In this document: in pieces, positions 8,486 to 17,807 of the stretch
How the letters are laid out: each line of letters begins with the position of its first letter
Position numbering within the stretch: position 1 is the first letter of the stretch
From: Phycisphaerales bacterium
GTDB lineage: Bacteria; Planctomycetota; Phycisphaerae; Phycisphaerales; UBA1924
Direction of reading: 5' to 3'
Assembly: GCA_020850415.1 (NCBI GenBank)
Contig: JADZER010000050.1
Location: 52,036-116,035, forward strand
Length of the DNA stretch: 64,000 bases
Notes under the pieces: model-generated
What the model saw: only the letters and a program-made list of their open reading frames with translations
What the model was told of the DNA's origin: nothing
The model's database searches: none
Program-made: the position numbers and the translations under genes

Positions 8486-10197
8486 GCACGCCAGCGAAAC
8501 ATCCCACGCCGTCGAGCCATCCCACGCGAGCGAACCACCCGGTGCAGCGTGACGCGGTCCGCTGGACCGGGCTTGTGGGCGCGGCCCTGGCGGCCCGGGT
8601 GGCGCTGCGGGCGGCGAGGCTGGACGACACGGACTGGTGGGTCGCGAACACGCGCCGGGTGCAGATCGCGCAACTGCGGCGGAACATCGTGCGGGCCCGG
8701 GGGACGGAGATCGGGCGGGAGTGGGGCTTTGCGCGGATGGTCGGGCTGGACGACGACAGGCTGCTGGAGGCGTACCGCTCGCGGGCGCCGCTGGCGGACT
8801 GGTACGCGTTCCGGGACCGGCTGGTGCGCATGCGGGAGGGCGGCGAGCGGGACCTGCTTTGGCCCGGGCTGGTGCGGGACTTTGCACAGACCAGCGGCAC
8901 GACGGCGGGGGACAAGTACATCCCGGTCAGCCGCGAGATGCTGCGGTCGAACTACCTGGCGAGCATGGACATCTTCGCCCATCTCTTGCGGATGGGCCTG
9001 AGCCTGCCGGACATCATGTGCGGCAAGTGCCTTTTCATAGGCGGTTCGAGCGATGTGGAGGAGAACGCGCACGGGGTGCGGACGGGGGATCTTTCGGGGC
9101 TGGTGACGGGGCTGATCACCTGGCCTCTGAGCGAGATCTACCTGCCGGGCAAGAAGATCGCGTTGCTGAGCGACTGGACGACCAAGATCGAGGTGATGGC
9201 ACGGGCGATCTGGGACCAGGATGTTCGGTTCATCAGCGGGATGCCGAGCTGGGGGATCGTGCTGTTCAATCGGGTGATCGAGATTGCGCGGGAGATGGGG
9301 CGTGATGTGCGCACGCTGCGCGAGGTGTGGCCGAACCTGCGGGTGTTCGTGCACGGCGGCGTGAAGTACCAGCCGTTCGAGCCGCGGGTGCGCACGCTGT
9401 GGTCGGGGGACCCGGGCGGGGAGGACATCCCGACGCGGTTCGAGCTGTACCCGGCGAGCGAGGGGTTCATCGCGACGCAGGACGGGCCGGCGGCGCCGGG
9501 CGTGCAGCCGTCGCTGCGGCTGATCCCGGACATCGGGGTTTTCTACGAGTTTGTGGCGCTCGGGGAGATCGACGACCCGGGCGCGCGGGCGTTCACGGCG
9601 GATGAGGTGGAGCTCGGGCAGCGGTATGTGGTGGTGATGAGCACCTGCTCGGGTCTTTGGCGGTACATCCTGGGCGATGTGGTGGAGTTCGACTCGGTGC
9701 CGCGGGCGGGGGTGCGCGGGGCGGGTATGGGCCCGGCGCGGATGCGGATCGTGGGCCGGCACCGTCACTTCATCAACGCGTTCGGCGAGAACCTGATCGT
9801 GGAGCACATCGAGCACGGCGTGGCGGAGGCGGCGCGGGCGACGGGGCTGGCGGTGGGGGAGTTCACGGCGGCGCCGGTCTACCCGGGGCAGGGCCGGCGC
9901 GCGGGGCTCGAGGTTGCGGTGGAGTTCGAGGGGGGCGCGCCGTCGGCGGCGCAGCTGTCGCTCTTCGGGGCGGCGTTCGATCGCGCGGTCAAGTCGATCA
10001 ATGTCGACTACACGACCAAGCGTCGCGACGATCTGGGGATGACGCCCCCGACGATCACGGCGTTGCCGATGGGGGCGTTCCACGCGTGGCTGGCGGCCCG
10101 GGGCAAGCTCGGCGGGCAGCACAAGTGCCCGCGCTGCGCGAACCACCGGGAGATCCTGGAAGGCCTGACCGACCTGGCGTTGTCCGTGCGGGCGTGA
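8482..10197 (+). CDS. GH3-family acyl-adenylate enzyme (auxin-responsive GH3-like)
   Basis: The 571-residue protein belongs to the bacterial branch of the GH3 family, whose plant members adenylate carboxylates and join them to amino acids. The phosphate-binding loop is FAQTSGTTAGDKYIPVS; the second conserved block is ELYPASEGFIATQD, and the third is LWRYILGDVVEF followed by RIVGRHRHFINAFGENLI, where substrate and ATP are bound. It ends with a basic C-terminal domain (KLGGQHKCPRCANHREIL) containing a CPRC pair. It is translationally coupled to the alpha/beta hydrolase upstream and convergent with purD. The acyl substrate and acceptor are unknown. The 184-nt gap to purD holds only a weak stem-loop (10351-10366). 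Confidence 0.85.
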   Translation: MSTPAKHPTPSSHPTRANHPVQRDAVRWTGLVGAALAARVALRAARLDDTDWWVANTRRVQIAQLRRNIVRARGTEIGREWGFARMVGLDDDRLLEAYRSRAPLADWYAFRDRLVRMREGGERDLLWPGLVRDFAQTSGTTAGDKYIPVSREMLRSNYLASMDIFAHLLRMGLSLPDIMCGKCLFIGGSSDVEENAHGVRTGDLSGLVTGLITWPLSEIYLPGKKIALLSDWTTKIEVMARAIWDQDVRFISGMPSWGIVLFNRVIEIAREMGRDVRTLREVWPNLRVFVHGGVKYQPFEPRVRTLWSGDPGGEDIPTRFELYPASEGFIATQDGPAAPGVQPSLRLIPDIGVFYEFVALGEIDDPGARAFTADEVELGQRYVVVMSTCSGLWRYILGDVVEFDSVPRAGVRGAGMGPARMRIVGRHRHFINAFGENLIVEHIEHGVAEAARATGLAVGEFTAAPVYPGQGRRAGLEVAVEFEGGAPSAAQLSLFGAAFDRAVKSINVDYTTKRRDDLGMTPPTITALPMGAFHAWLAARGKLGGQHKCPRCANHREILEGLTDLALSVRA

Positions 10198-10381
10198 TCG
10201 CGTGGGGTTTGTCCCGCGCGGCGCGCCGGATCAGCCCGGCCCAAAAAAGGCGTCGCCCTCGGACGAGGGGGGACAGGACTCATCCAAGGGCAACACCATG
10301 TGCCATGAGCATACCAGCTTCTGTGTGGAGGTCAAGCGTTGTCGCGGCAAGATTCCGGCGGGAATCCCGCGGGTGGCCACA

Positions 10382-11689
10382 TCAAGCCGGGGGGGCAGGG
10401 ATCGCGGCGATGTCGCGGCGGCATTGTGCGCCTTCGAAGTGGATCATGTCGCAGGCCCGGTAGGCAAGCGTCCGGGCATCCGCCATAGTCTCCCCTTGGG
10501 CAACCACGCTCAGGACGCGGCCGCCGGCGGTGACGATCTGCCCCTGGGAGTCTCTGGTGGTGCCGGCGTGGAAGACCGTGACATCGTGGAGGGCTTCGGC
10601 CTGTTCGATGCCGCGGATGGGGACGCCCTTTCGGGGGTTTTCTGGGTAGCCCTCGCTGGCGATCACGACGCAGACGGCGGGCCTTGGGTCCCACTCGACC
10701 TCGACCTGATCGAGCGTCCGCGTGCAGGCCCCGAGCATGAGCTCGAGGATGTCTGAGCGGAGGCGGGTCATCAGGGGCTGGCACTCCGGATCGCCGAAGC
10801 GGACATTGTACTCGAGGACCTTGGGACCACCCGGGGTGAGCATCAGTCCGGCGTAGAGCACGCCGCGGTAATCGATGCCTTCGCGTTTGAGCGCGTCGAC
10901 GGTGGGCACGAGGATGTCTCGTTCGATGCGGCTCATGGTCGCGGCGTCGATCGCGTCGGAGGGGCAGAAGGCGCCCATGCCGCCGGTGTTTGGCCCGATG
11001 TCGCCGTCGCGGAGTCGCTTGTGGTCCTGGCACGGGGGGAGGATCAGGATGTTCCGGCCGTCGGTGATGGCGAGAACGGAGACCTCTCGCCCGGTGAGGC
11101 GCTCCTCGATGATGACCTTGCGCCCGGCGTCTCCGAAGATGCGCTGGACCATGATCTTCCGGACCGCGTCGCACGCCTCGGCGGTCGAGGCGGGGACGAA
11201 CACCCCCTTGCCTGCGGCGAGGCCCGCGGCCTTCACGACCGGGGGCTCGGAGCGGCTCGCGGTGTACGCGAGGGCGGCGTCGGGATCGGTGAACTCCCGG
11301 CCGTCGGCGGTGGGGACCATGGCCTCTCGGAGGAGGCTCTTGCACCAGGCCTTGTCGGCCTCGAGCATGGCGCCCGCCTGGACGGGGCCGAAGACATGGC
11401 GGTCGGGGGTGGTGAGCTTGTCGGCGAAGCCCTCGGCGAGGGGGTCTTCGGGGCCGATGACGACCAGACCGATCTGTTGGTGGTCGCAGAACTGCTCGAG
11501 GCGGTACATCGCCTTTGCGGAGACGGGGACATCGACCGCGGTCGCCAGGGGCGCGATGCCGGGGTTCTGGGGGTGGGTGGTGTAGAGGGTGCCCAGGCGC
11601 GGGGAGCGGGCGATAGCGGCGGCCAGGGCGTGCTCGCGGCCGCCGCCACCGACGAGGAGGACATTGATCCTGCTGGGCTGTGTGGGCAT
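10382..11689 (-). CDS. purD: phosphoribosylamine-glycine ligase
   Basis: GARS joins 5-phosphoribosylamine and glycine with ATP in the second step of purine synthesis. The 435-residue protein begins MPTQPSRINVLLVGGGGREHALA, the family's N-terminal nucleotide-fold signature. It continues with the pre-ATP-grasp segment VVIGPEDPLAEGFAD, the ATP-grasp region PPVVKAAGLAAGKGVFV, and the conserved PCQDHKRLRDGDIGPNTGGM and VLEYNVRFGDPECQ motifs that bind metal and ATP. The length is normal. The ATG at 11689 is taken as the start because the frame upstream has no family sequence. It is a stand-alone gene here, with no other pur genes nearby. Confidence 0.95.
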   Translation of the reverse strand: MPTQPSRINVLLVGGGGREHALAAAIARSPRLGTLYTTHPQNPGIAPLATAVDVPVSAKAMYRLEQFCDHQQIGLVVIGPEDPLAEGFADKLTTPDRHVFGPVQAGAMLEADKAWCKSLLREAMVPTADGREFTDPDAALAYTASRSEPPVVKAAGLAAGKGVFVPASTAEACDAVRKIMVQRIFGDAGRKVIIEERLTGREVSVLAITDGRNILILPPCQDHKRLRDGDIGPNTGGMGAFCPSDAIDAATMSRIERDILVPTVDALKREGIDYRGVLYAGLMLTPGGPKVLEYNVRFGDPECQPLMTRLRSDILELMLGACTRTLDQVEVEWDPRPAVCVVIASEGYPENPRKGVPIRGIEQAEALHDVTVFHAGTTRDSQGQIVTAGGRVLSVVAQGETMADARTLAYRACDMIHFEGAQCRRDIAAIPAPPA

Positions 11690-11816
11690 CGCCGATGGTA
11701 TCCCGGCGCGGGTGTGCCGCTGAGGGCGGTGAGGGCCGGTGTGGGCCCGTGGGGGCGGGGAATGGTCGGCCGGGCGTTGGACTTCGGCGCGGGGTGGTCT
11801 AGAATCCCGTCCTGAT

Positions 11817-11890
<74 letters not shown>

Positions 11891-11901
11891 CTTCTTGTCT
11901 G

Positions 11902-11933
11902 AAAGGGACTTGCGGCAACGCGAGTCCCTTTTT
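11902..11933 (+). terminator. rho-independent terminator after tRNA-fMet
   Basis: A nine-base stem AAAGGGACT/AGTCCCTTT encloses a GC-rich loop and runs directly into a T-tract. It lies 12 nt past the tRNA discriminator base. Confidence 0.85.
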
Positions 11934-12290
11934 GTTGGGCTCGACGCACCCGGATGTGCGGCGGCGAGCGATGTTTGGGGACGCGCGAGGGGGTCGTTGC
12001 GAGGCCGGGATCGACGCTGGTGGTCCGCGTGTGGTGTGGCTTGGCGGGCGCGGCGGGCTCGGCGGGCTCGGGGACAGGTCCCGGTGGGGCACGCTTGAGC
12101 ATTTGGCTGGTGGGTCCTGCTCCTGCAAGCTGGGAACTCGAGGCCTTTGGTCGCACCCTTAGTCGCGGGGCGCCGCGGGTTGGGGAGCTTGCCCTTGGCG
12201 GTGGGCTCCGCGCCTGGGCGTGTTCCGGCTGACGCCCCTGAGACAGCCCAGTGCCGGTCGGCCGGATGGGTGTGGCGGCACCCGGGCGGT
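11934..12290. other. intergenic region without a convincing gene
   Basis: About 357 nt separate the tRNA terminator from the stop of the macroglobulin gene. It holds only short frames with no start signal or recognisable product, and a run of GGCGGGCTCGG-like direct repeats around 12045-12072. I see no RNA gene or clear terminator for the macroglobulin gene. Confidence 0.4.
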
Positions 12291-15200
12291 TCAGGTCTGC
12301 CCCGCGGCGTGCAGGCGGGTGGGGGCGCTGGTGGCCCGGACCGTGGGGTCGTAGTACTCCGAGGCGGTCGCGCCGGCGGCCTCCACCTCGACCGGCGTCG
12401 TTGCCCGGAGCCGGTATGCCAGCCCGAGCGGTCGGCCGGGTTCGACGGAGCGCAGGTAGACGATCACGCTCCGTGGGGTGAGTTCGTACTTGGCGATCCG
12501 CCCGGACGCCGCGTGGCGGTCCCAGTCGGCGGCGTCGGTCTGGAACCCCGCGGGGATCGGGAGGTCGAGCAGGACCATCGGCATGGGTGATGCCGACCGG
12601 TTCTCCACGAGCGCGGTCGCGCTGATCCATTCACCGACCTGGCAGTCCGTCGCGCTGTAGTCCAGGCTCACGCGGAGCGGCTGCCCGCTGGTCGGGTCCG
12701 GGCGCGGCTGGTGGTGCAGCATGGCCAGCTGGTAGCCGGTCGCGCTGCCCGAGAGGTCGGTGATGGAGAGATCGATGGGGCCGGCGGCGTCGAGCAGGTC
12801 GGTCAGGTCGAGCAGTTGGAGGACATCGGCGTGCCGGGGCTCGATGGTGAGTCGGCGAACGACCGTGCCGCCAGAGTGCACCTCGATGGTGCGCGGCTGC
12901 TCGTTCGCGAGCGGGCGGCCGGCGGACATCACCATCGCCCGGAGGGCCAGGACCGTGGCCTGGGTGGTGCCCCATGATCCGCGGGGGTCGCGGCGTTCGA
13001 CGAGCCACGCCAGGGCGTCCCTGGTGACCGTCGGCGCCTGGCCGAGCTCCATGAGCGCGATGGCGGCCAGGGCGGTGGCCTCGACATCGCCCGCGCCGCC
13101 GGCGCCGTAGAACATGGTGCGCCGGCCGCCGGGGCGCGACCAAGCGGTGAGATTGTCGCCCTGGGGGCGGGCGGTCTGGAGCAGGCGGTCGGTGTAGTCC
13201 AGCGCGCTGGCCCGGTCGCCGGTGGCGTGCAGCGCCAGGGCCACGAGGGCCAGGGTGTACGGGTCGTCGATCGCGCCGGCGGGGGTGGCGCGCAGGAATG
13301 CTCGGGCCCTTTCGGCGGCCTCGGTCGGCGCGGCGGCGTCGCCGGCGAAGACGGCCCAGGCGATGTACGCCGTGGTCGCCAGCCGGTCGGTCGCGGCGGT
13401 GGTGCCGCCCAGCCCGTCGTTGAGCATGTGCTGGTCGGGCCACCAGGAGCCGTCGGTATCCTGTCGGGTCAGGAGCCAGGCGCGGGTGCGTTCGATGAGA
13501 TCGGGATCGACGCTGCGGACCCGGGACATATCGCGGAACTCCATCAGGCCGTAGGCGGTGAGGACGACATCGGCGGGCGGGTTGCCGAACCAGTCGAACC
13601 CGCCGCCGGGGACCTCGAAGGAGAGGAGGCGCTGGTAGCCGAGGTGGATGTACTGCAGGGCCTTGGCCTCGAGCTCCGGGGCGTTGGTGCCTGTCCGGCG
13701 CAGGTAGTCGAGCGCGAGGAGGTTGGGGTATGTGGTTGAGCTGGTCTGTTCGAAGCAGCCGTAGGGTCGCTGGAAGATGCCGTCGAGGCCCTCGAGCACC
13801 TGGCTGAAGGTGGAGGGGTAGAGCTTGAGGATGAGCCGCTGGCTGCCCTCGATGGCGTCGGGCGGGAAGGTGACCTCGAGCGCGGCCGGCGACCGGAGCG
13901 TGCCGCTCGCGACGCGCTCGACGGGCTCGCCCTCGGGCTCGATGGTGACGGTGCGTCGGACGGCGTCGGCGACGGGCGTGCCGTCGGCGCTCTGCCCGGT
14001 GGCGCGGACCCGCAGCGGCTGCTCGCCGATGGTGGTGGCGAGGATCCGGAAGCCGACACGGGCGACCTCGCCGGGCGCGAGCTCGATCTCGCGGTCGAGG
14101 GGGCTGAGGGCGTCGAACCAGCCCCCGGCCTCAAGGCGCAGCGAGATGCGTTGGGGCGCGTCGAGGTAGTTGTAGACGATCACGGGGAGCTCGATCTCGT
14201 CGGCGCGGGTGAGGGCGACCGGGGCGTTGATCTCGACGAAGAACGGCTGGAAGACGGTGAGGTCGGCGTCGATGGAGCCGACGCGCCCGTCGGTGGTGAT
14301 CGCGCCGCCGCGGAGCTTCCAGTTGGTGATCGAGTCGGCCAGGGTGATGTCGAGTGTGGCGCGGCCGTGCTCGTCGGGGCTCAGCGCCGGCCGCCAGAGC
14401 AGCGTCTCGGGGAACCACTCGCGGACGCGGGTGGCGGGCGCGGCGGCCTCGGCGCCCGGACCGGTGAGTTCCGGCCCGGCCAGCTCGATCCCCAGCACAA
14501 GCCCGCGCAGGATGCTCTGGTCCTTGAGCTGTCGCGCGGAGGCCCTGGCCTTGCCGAGCGAGGGGAGCATCACACCGACCAGGATCGCCAGAATGAGGGC
14601 CACCAGCAGGCAGCCGACGACGCTCCCGCCGATCGCCCTGGCGAGCAGCACCAGCAGGGCGATGAACAGGGCGAGGCCGCCCACGACCCCGGCGACCGCG
14701 AGTATGCCGGCCCGCGTGTCGCGCCAGGCTGCCTGGCGCTGCCTGGTTGCTGCCAGCCCGGCCGTGTAGCTGGATTCGCGCAGGGTGTACGCCGCCGTGC
14801 GCTCGCCGCGGAGCAGGTCGAGCGTGGTGTCCGAGACCGTGCCGCGCATCTGGTCGAGGATCTCCTCAAGGCGGTCGGGCTCGAGCTCGTCGAGCATCTC
14901 GATGAACTCGTCGGGGAGGTAGCCTTCTTCGACGAGCCGCGAGAGGATCTCGTCACGATCGACGGGGGTCTCGCGGGCGGATAGCGCTCCCACCGCCCGG
15001 CTCACCAGCGAGTCCTGCGAGCGGTCGAAGGGGTCCCAGGGGTAGACGGCGTAGATGGGCTCCAGCAGCGTGGAGGCGAGCGTGTTGACGCCCTGTTCGG
15101 TCGGGGAGCGGTCGTCGGCGACGCCGAAGACCGCCTCGTCGACGATCGCGAGGCTGAGGGCGCCCGGGGCGGGTGCGCCGGTCGCGTCGCGGAGCTGGAA

Positions 15201-17084
15201 GCTCAGTGGCGCGGTCTCGCCCGGTCGGTGCGGCCGGTCGGCGCCGGTCAGCTCGACCCGGAGCTGCGTCGCCGGGCGCACGACCACCGTGCGCTCGCGC
15301 CGGAGGGGGAAGCCGGCGTCGTCGAAGCGGTAGGCGACAAGGCGGAGGGCGCCGGTGGCCTCCGGCGGGAGGTCGATGGCGGTCTGGCCCCGCCCCCGTT
15401 CGACCGCGATGCGGCCGGTCGCGACGGTCTGGCCCTCGCCGAGCACATCCAGGAACACCGGGCCATCGCCGATGCCGACCACCGAGGCGGTGATCGTACC
15501 CCCCGCGTCGTAGGCCGCGGCGTCGGTGTGGAGCAGGAACGCGCCGGCGCCCTGCTCGGTCCGGAGGGTGACCGTCTCGGTCGTGGTCCGCCCGGCGTCG
15601 TCGTCGGCGCGGACTGTGAACGCGACCTCGGGGCCCGGCGCGTCCAGCGAGAACACGGTGACGCCGGAGTCGTCGGTCTGGAGCTCGCGGTCGAGGCCCT
15701 CGATCATGAGTCGGGCGGCGGCGGGGCGGCCGTCGGCGGTGGTGACGAAGGCGAACACCTCGTTGGGCCGGCCGGGGAGCAGGGCGCCGCCGTCGGGGAC
15801 GAGCGTGACACGGAGCGGGCGCGAGGTGACCAGCCGCCTGGCCGAGGCGCCCGCCTCCTGCCCGGCGCTGTCGCGGACCAGCGCGGTCAGCCGGATCGCG
15901 GCGTCGCCGTCGTCGGTGGGCGTGCCGGCGAGGCGGTGGGGCAGCTGGAGGGAGAAGGAGCCGCGGCCCTGCTGGTCGAGGTGCAGTATGGTGCGTGCTT
16001 GCTCGGAGTGCGCCGGGCTGTCCGAGACGAGTGTGACGGTCGCCTCACCCCCGGCCACGGGCTTGCCGAAGTAGTAGGCGGCGTCGATCGTGCCGGTGAT
16101 CGTTCCGCCCGGCGCGTAGAACGGCTCGCCGACGGTCAGGCCCACGCGGAACGCGGGGAGCGTGTACCGTTTGACTTCGACGGCGGTCGCTGACTCGGTC
16201 TGGTCGACCCGGCACCGCACCGTGTAGGAGCCCTCGATGAGCAGGTCGGCCAGCGGGCAGTCGGCCGAGGCGATGCCGAACCGGCTCGTGACCGAGGGCT
16301 CGCGGAAGATGACATTCCCGCCCGCGTCAGTCACGGTGAACTCGGCCCGCTGCCCGGCCATGGGCCTGGCGCTGGCGGCGTTGACCGCGAGCGTGCGCAT
16401 GCGGATGGTCTGGCCGGGCTGGTACACCGGCTTGTCGGTGCTGAGCGCGACGCGCCAGGCCCGCCGGAGCGTCACCTGCTGGGCGATGCGCTCGACGCGC
16501 TGGGGCGTGGCGGCGGAGACACTGAGCTCGTACCGCCCGTCGGCCCACCCGGGGAGCAGGAAGCTCGGCTCGCCCGTGCCGTCCTCGTCGGTGGTGAACG
16601 AGGCCAGGCGCGTGGTGACGGAGCGCTCGGGGTCGCGGATGGTGATCTCGACGGGGACGCCCGCGACGCCGTCGCCTGATCCGGGGCGGCTGAGGCGGAC
16701 GCGGAGCGACGCACGGCTGTCGGAAGCCAGCGAGCTCTGGCCGTAGACCTGGAGGTCGTAGGGCGGGGGGCGGAGCGAGGCGAAGTAGAGGTTGACGCCG
16801 AGGAACACCGCGACCGCCGCGGCGAGCCCCGCGAGGGGCGTCCAGAGCAGGAGGCGGCGGTTGCGCTCGCGGGTCGGGCCTTCGGCGGCGACACGTTCCA
16901 GCGTCTGGCCGATGAGGCTCTCGCCGGGCTCGCTCGCGGGGACGCTGGCGATCAGCTCCTTCCGGCGGAGGGCCTCGGCGTGCGCGGCGGCCCAGACCTC
17001 GCTCTCGGCGATGCGCCGCTCGACATACGCGGACTCCTCGGTGTTGAGCAGGCCGTGGGCGAACTCGTCCACGAGCTGCAACAT
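12291..17084 (-). CDS. alpha-2-macroglobulin family protein with N-terminal anti-sigma-like segment and internal membrane helices
   Basis: This large protein (1597 residues) has the bait-and-trap architecture of alpha-2-macroglobulins. Residues 1-75 resemble a cytoplasmic anti-sigma region (DEFAHGLLNTEESAYVERRI). A membrane helix follows at ~78-101 and then MG domains (the KPVYQPGQTIRMRTL motif of MG2). Two further hydrophobic helices lie at about residues 790-840, the second ending PSLGKARASARQLKDQ. After the A2M central domain comes the thioester site GCFEQ (Cys1110-Gln1113), inside the usual PYGCFEQTSSTTYPN context, then the TED helices (NDGLGGTTAATDRLATTAYI) and a C-terminal receptor-like domain. 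The start at 17084 is one base after the sigma-factor stop, so it is translationally coupled. The role is probably trapping of external proteases at the cell surface; direct control of the sigma factor is inferred. Confidence 0.85.
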   Translation of the reverse strand: MLQLVDEFAHGLLNTEESAYVERRIAESEVWAAAHAEALRRKELIASVPASEPGESLIGQTLERVAAEGPTRERNRRLLLWTPLAGLAAAVAVFLGVNLYFASLRPPPYDLQVYGQSSLASDSRASLRVRLSRPGSGDGVAGVPVEITIRDPERSVTTRLASFTTDEDGTGEPSFLLPGWADGRYELSVSAATPQRVERIAQQVTLRRAWRVALSTDKPVYQPGQTIRMRTLAVNAASARPMAGQRAEFTVTDAGGNVIFREPSVTSRFGIASADCPLADLLIEGSYTVRCRVDQTESATAVEVKRYTLPAFRVGLTVGEPFYAPGGTITGTIDAAYYFGKPVAGGEATVTLVSDSPAHSEQARTILHLDQQGRGSFSLQLPHRLAGTPTDDGDAAIRLTALVRDSAGQEAGASARRLVTSRPLRVTLVPDGGALLPGRPNEVFAFVTTADGRPAAARLMIEGLDRELQTDDSGVTVFSLDAPGPEVAFTVRADDDAGRTTTETVTLRTEQGAGAFLLHTDAAAYDAGGTITASVVGIGDGPVFLDVLGEGQTVATGRIAVERGRGQTAIDLPPEATGALRLVAYRFDDAGFPLRRERTVVVRPATQLRVELTGADRPHRPGETAPLSFQLRDATGAPAPGALSLAIVDEAVFGVADDRSPTEQGVNTLASTLLEPIYAVYPWDPFDRSQDSLVSRAVGALSARETPVDRDEILSRLVEEGYLPDEFIEMLDELEPDRLEEILDQMRGTVSDTTLDLLRGERTAAYTLRESSYTAGLAATRQRQAAWRDTRAGILAVAGVVGGLALFIALLVLLARAIGGSVVGCLLVALILAILVGVMLPSLGKARASARQLKDQSILRGLVLGIELAGPELTGPGAEAAAPATRVREWFPETLLWRPALSPDEHGRATLDITLADSITNWKLRGGAITTDGRVGSIDADLTVFQPFFVEINAPVALTRADEIELPVIVYNYLDAPQRISLRLEAGGWFDALSPLDREIELAPGEVARVGFRILATTIGEQPLRVRATGQSADGTPVADAVRRTVTIEPEGEPVERVASGTLRSPAALEVTFPPDAIEGSQRLILKLYPSTFSQVLEGLDGIFQRPYGCFEQTSSTTYPNLLALDYLRRTGTNAPELEAKALQYIHLGYQRLLSFEVPGGGFDWFGNPPADVVLTAYGLMEFRDMSRVRSVDPDLIERTRAWLLTRQDTDGSWWPDQHMLNDGLGGTTAATDRLATTAYIAWAVFAGDAAAPTEAAERARAFLRATPAGAIDDPYTLALVALALHATGDRASALDYTDRLLQTARPQGDNLTAWSRPGGRRTMFYGAGGAGDVEATALAAIALMELGQAPTVTRDALAWLVERRDPRGSWGTTQATVLALRAMVMSAGRPLANEQPRTIEVHSGGTVVRRLTIEPRHADVLQLLDLTDLLDAAGPIDLSITDLSGSATGYQLAMLHHQPRPDPTSGQPLRVSLDYSATDCQVGEWISATALVENRSASPMPMVLLDLPIPAGFQTDAADWDRHAASGRIAKYELTPRSVIVYLRSVEPGRPLGLAYRLRATTPVEVEAAGATASEYYDPTVRATSAPTRLHAAGQT

Positions 17085-17085
17085 G

Positions 17086-17679
17086 TCACTCTCTCGACGG
17101 GGCACGGACATCCGCGGCCTCCTTTTTGGTCGGGTGGTGCTCGGCCCATGGCGCGAGGCTCGCACGGAGCGTCCGCAGCGCAACGCTCATGTTCGAGCGG
17201 ACGGCGGACTCGGTCACGCCGAGGGTGTCGGCGATCTCGGCGTACGCCAGCGACGCGTGCAGGCGCAGCGTCACGACCTCCCGCTGGGCGGGCGGGAGCT
17301 GGCGGATCGCGGCCTCCGCCGCGGCGAGGCGCTCGTCCCGGAGCAGCCGGGTGTCCGCCGCGGGTTCGCCGGAGCCCATCCACGCTCCCGCGTCGGCGGG
17401 CGCGGGTCGGGCCCGGCGGCGCCAATCGGCGCACCGGGACACGGCGATGCGGTACAGCCAGGGTCTGAATCGGCGGGTGGTGTCGAAGGTCGATCGCCGG
17501 GCCCAGACGGTCACCCAGGTGTCCTGGAAGAGGTCTTCCGCGTCGCTCCGCGCGGCGGCCATGCGGGCGAGGAACGAGAGCAGGGGTGTGCCGTGCCGGC
17601 GGACGAGGGTCTCGAGCGCTGCTCGATCGCCCCGCTTGACCCGGGCCATCAGCAGCTCGTCGTGTGGGGTGGGGGCCAT
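17086..17679 (-). CDS. RNA polymerase ECF-type sigma factor
   Basis: The 197-residue protein has region 2 (LFQDTWVTVWARRSTFDTTRRFRPWLYRIAVSRCADWRRR), a short acidic linker, and region 4 (LPPAQREVVTLRLHASLAYAEIADTLGVTESAVRSNMSVALRTLR), the normal layout of a sigma-70 family ECF factor. The ATG at 17679 is preceded by GGTGGAG at good spacing; a GTG at 17691 would add four residues. It is the first gene of a two-gene unit with the macroglobulin, whose N-terminus looks like an anti-sigma region. The target promoters cannot be determined here. Confidence 0.9.
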   Translation of the reverse strand: MAPTPHDELLMARVKRGDRAALETLVRRHGTPLLSFLARMAAARSDAEDLFQDTWVTVWARRSTFDTTRRFRPWLYRIAVSRCADWRRRARPAPADAGAWMGSGEPAADTRLLRDERLAAAEAAIRQLPPAQREVVTLRLHASLAYAEIADTLGVTESAVRSNMSVALRTLRASLAPWAEHHPTKKEAADVRAPSRE

Positions 17680-17807
17680 GGGGGACTCCACCTGGTACTA
17701 CGGTGTGAGCCCTCGCGGCGCTTGACATGCCGGCGAGATTTTCCTGCCGGCCGGGACGGGTGGCGGGTGGGTGAGCCCCAGCGCTCCGGGTCGGGGAGCG
17801 GGGCGGG

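Noticed and set aside
7531..10146. 871-residue minus-strand open frame opposite the hydrolase and GH3 genes
   Set aside because: Same type of shadow; the plus-strand genes have clear catalytic motifs.
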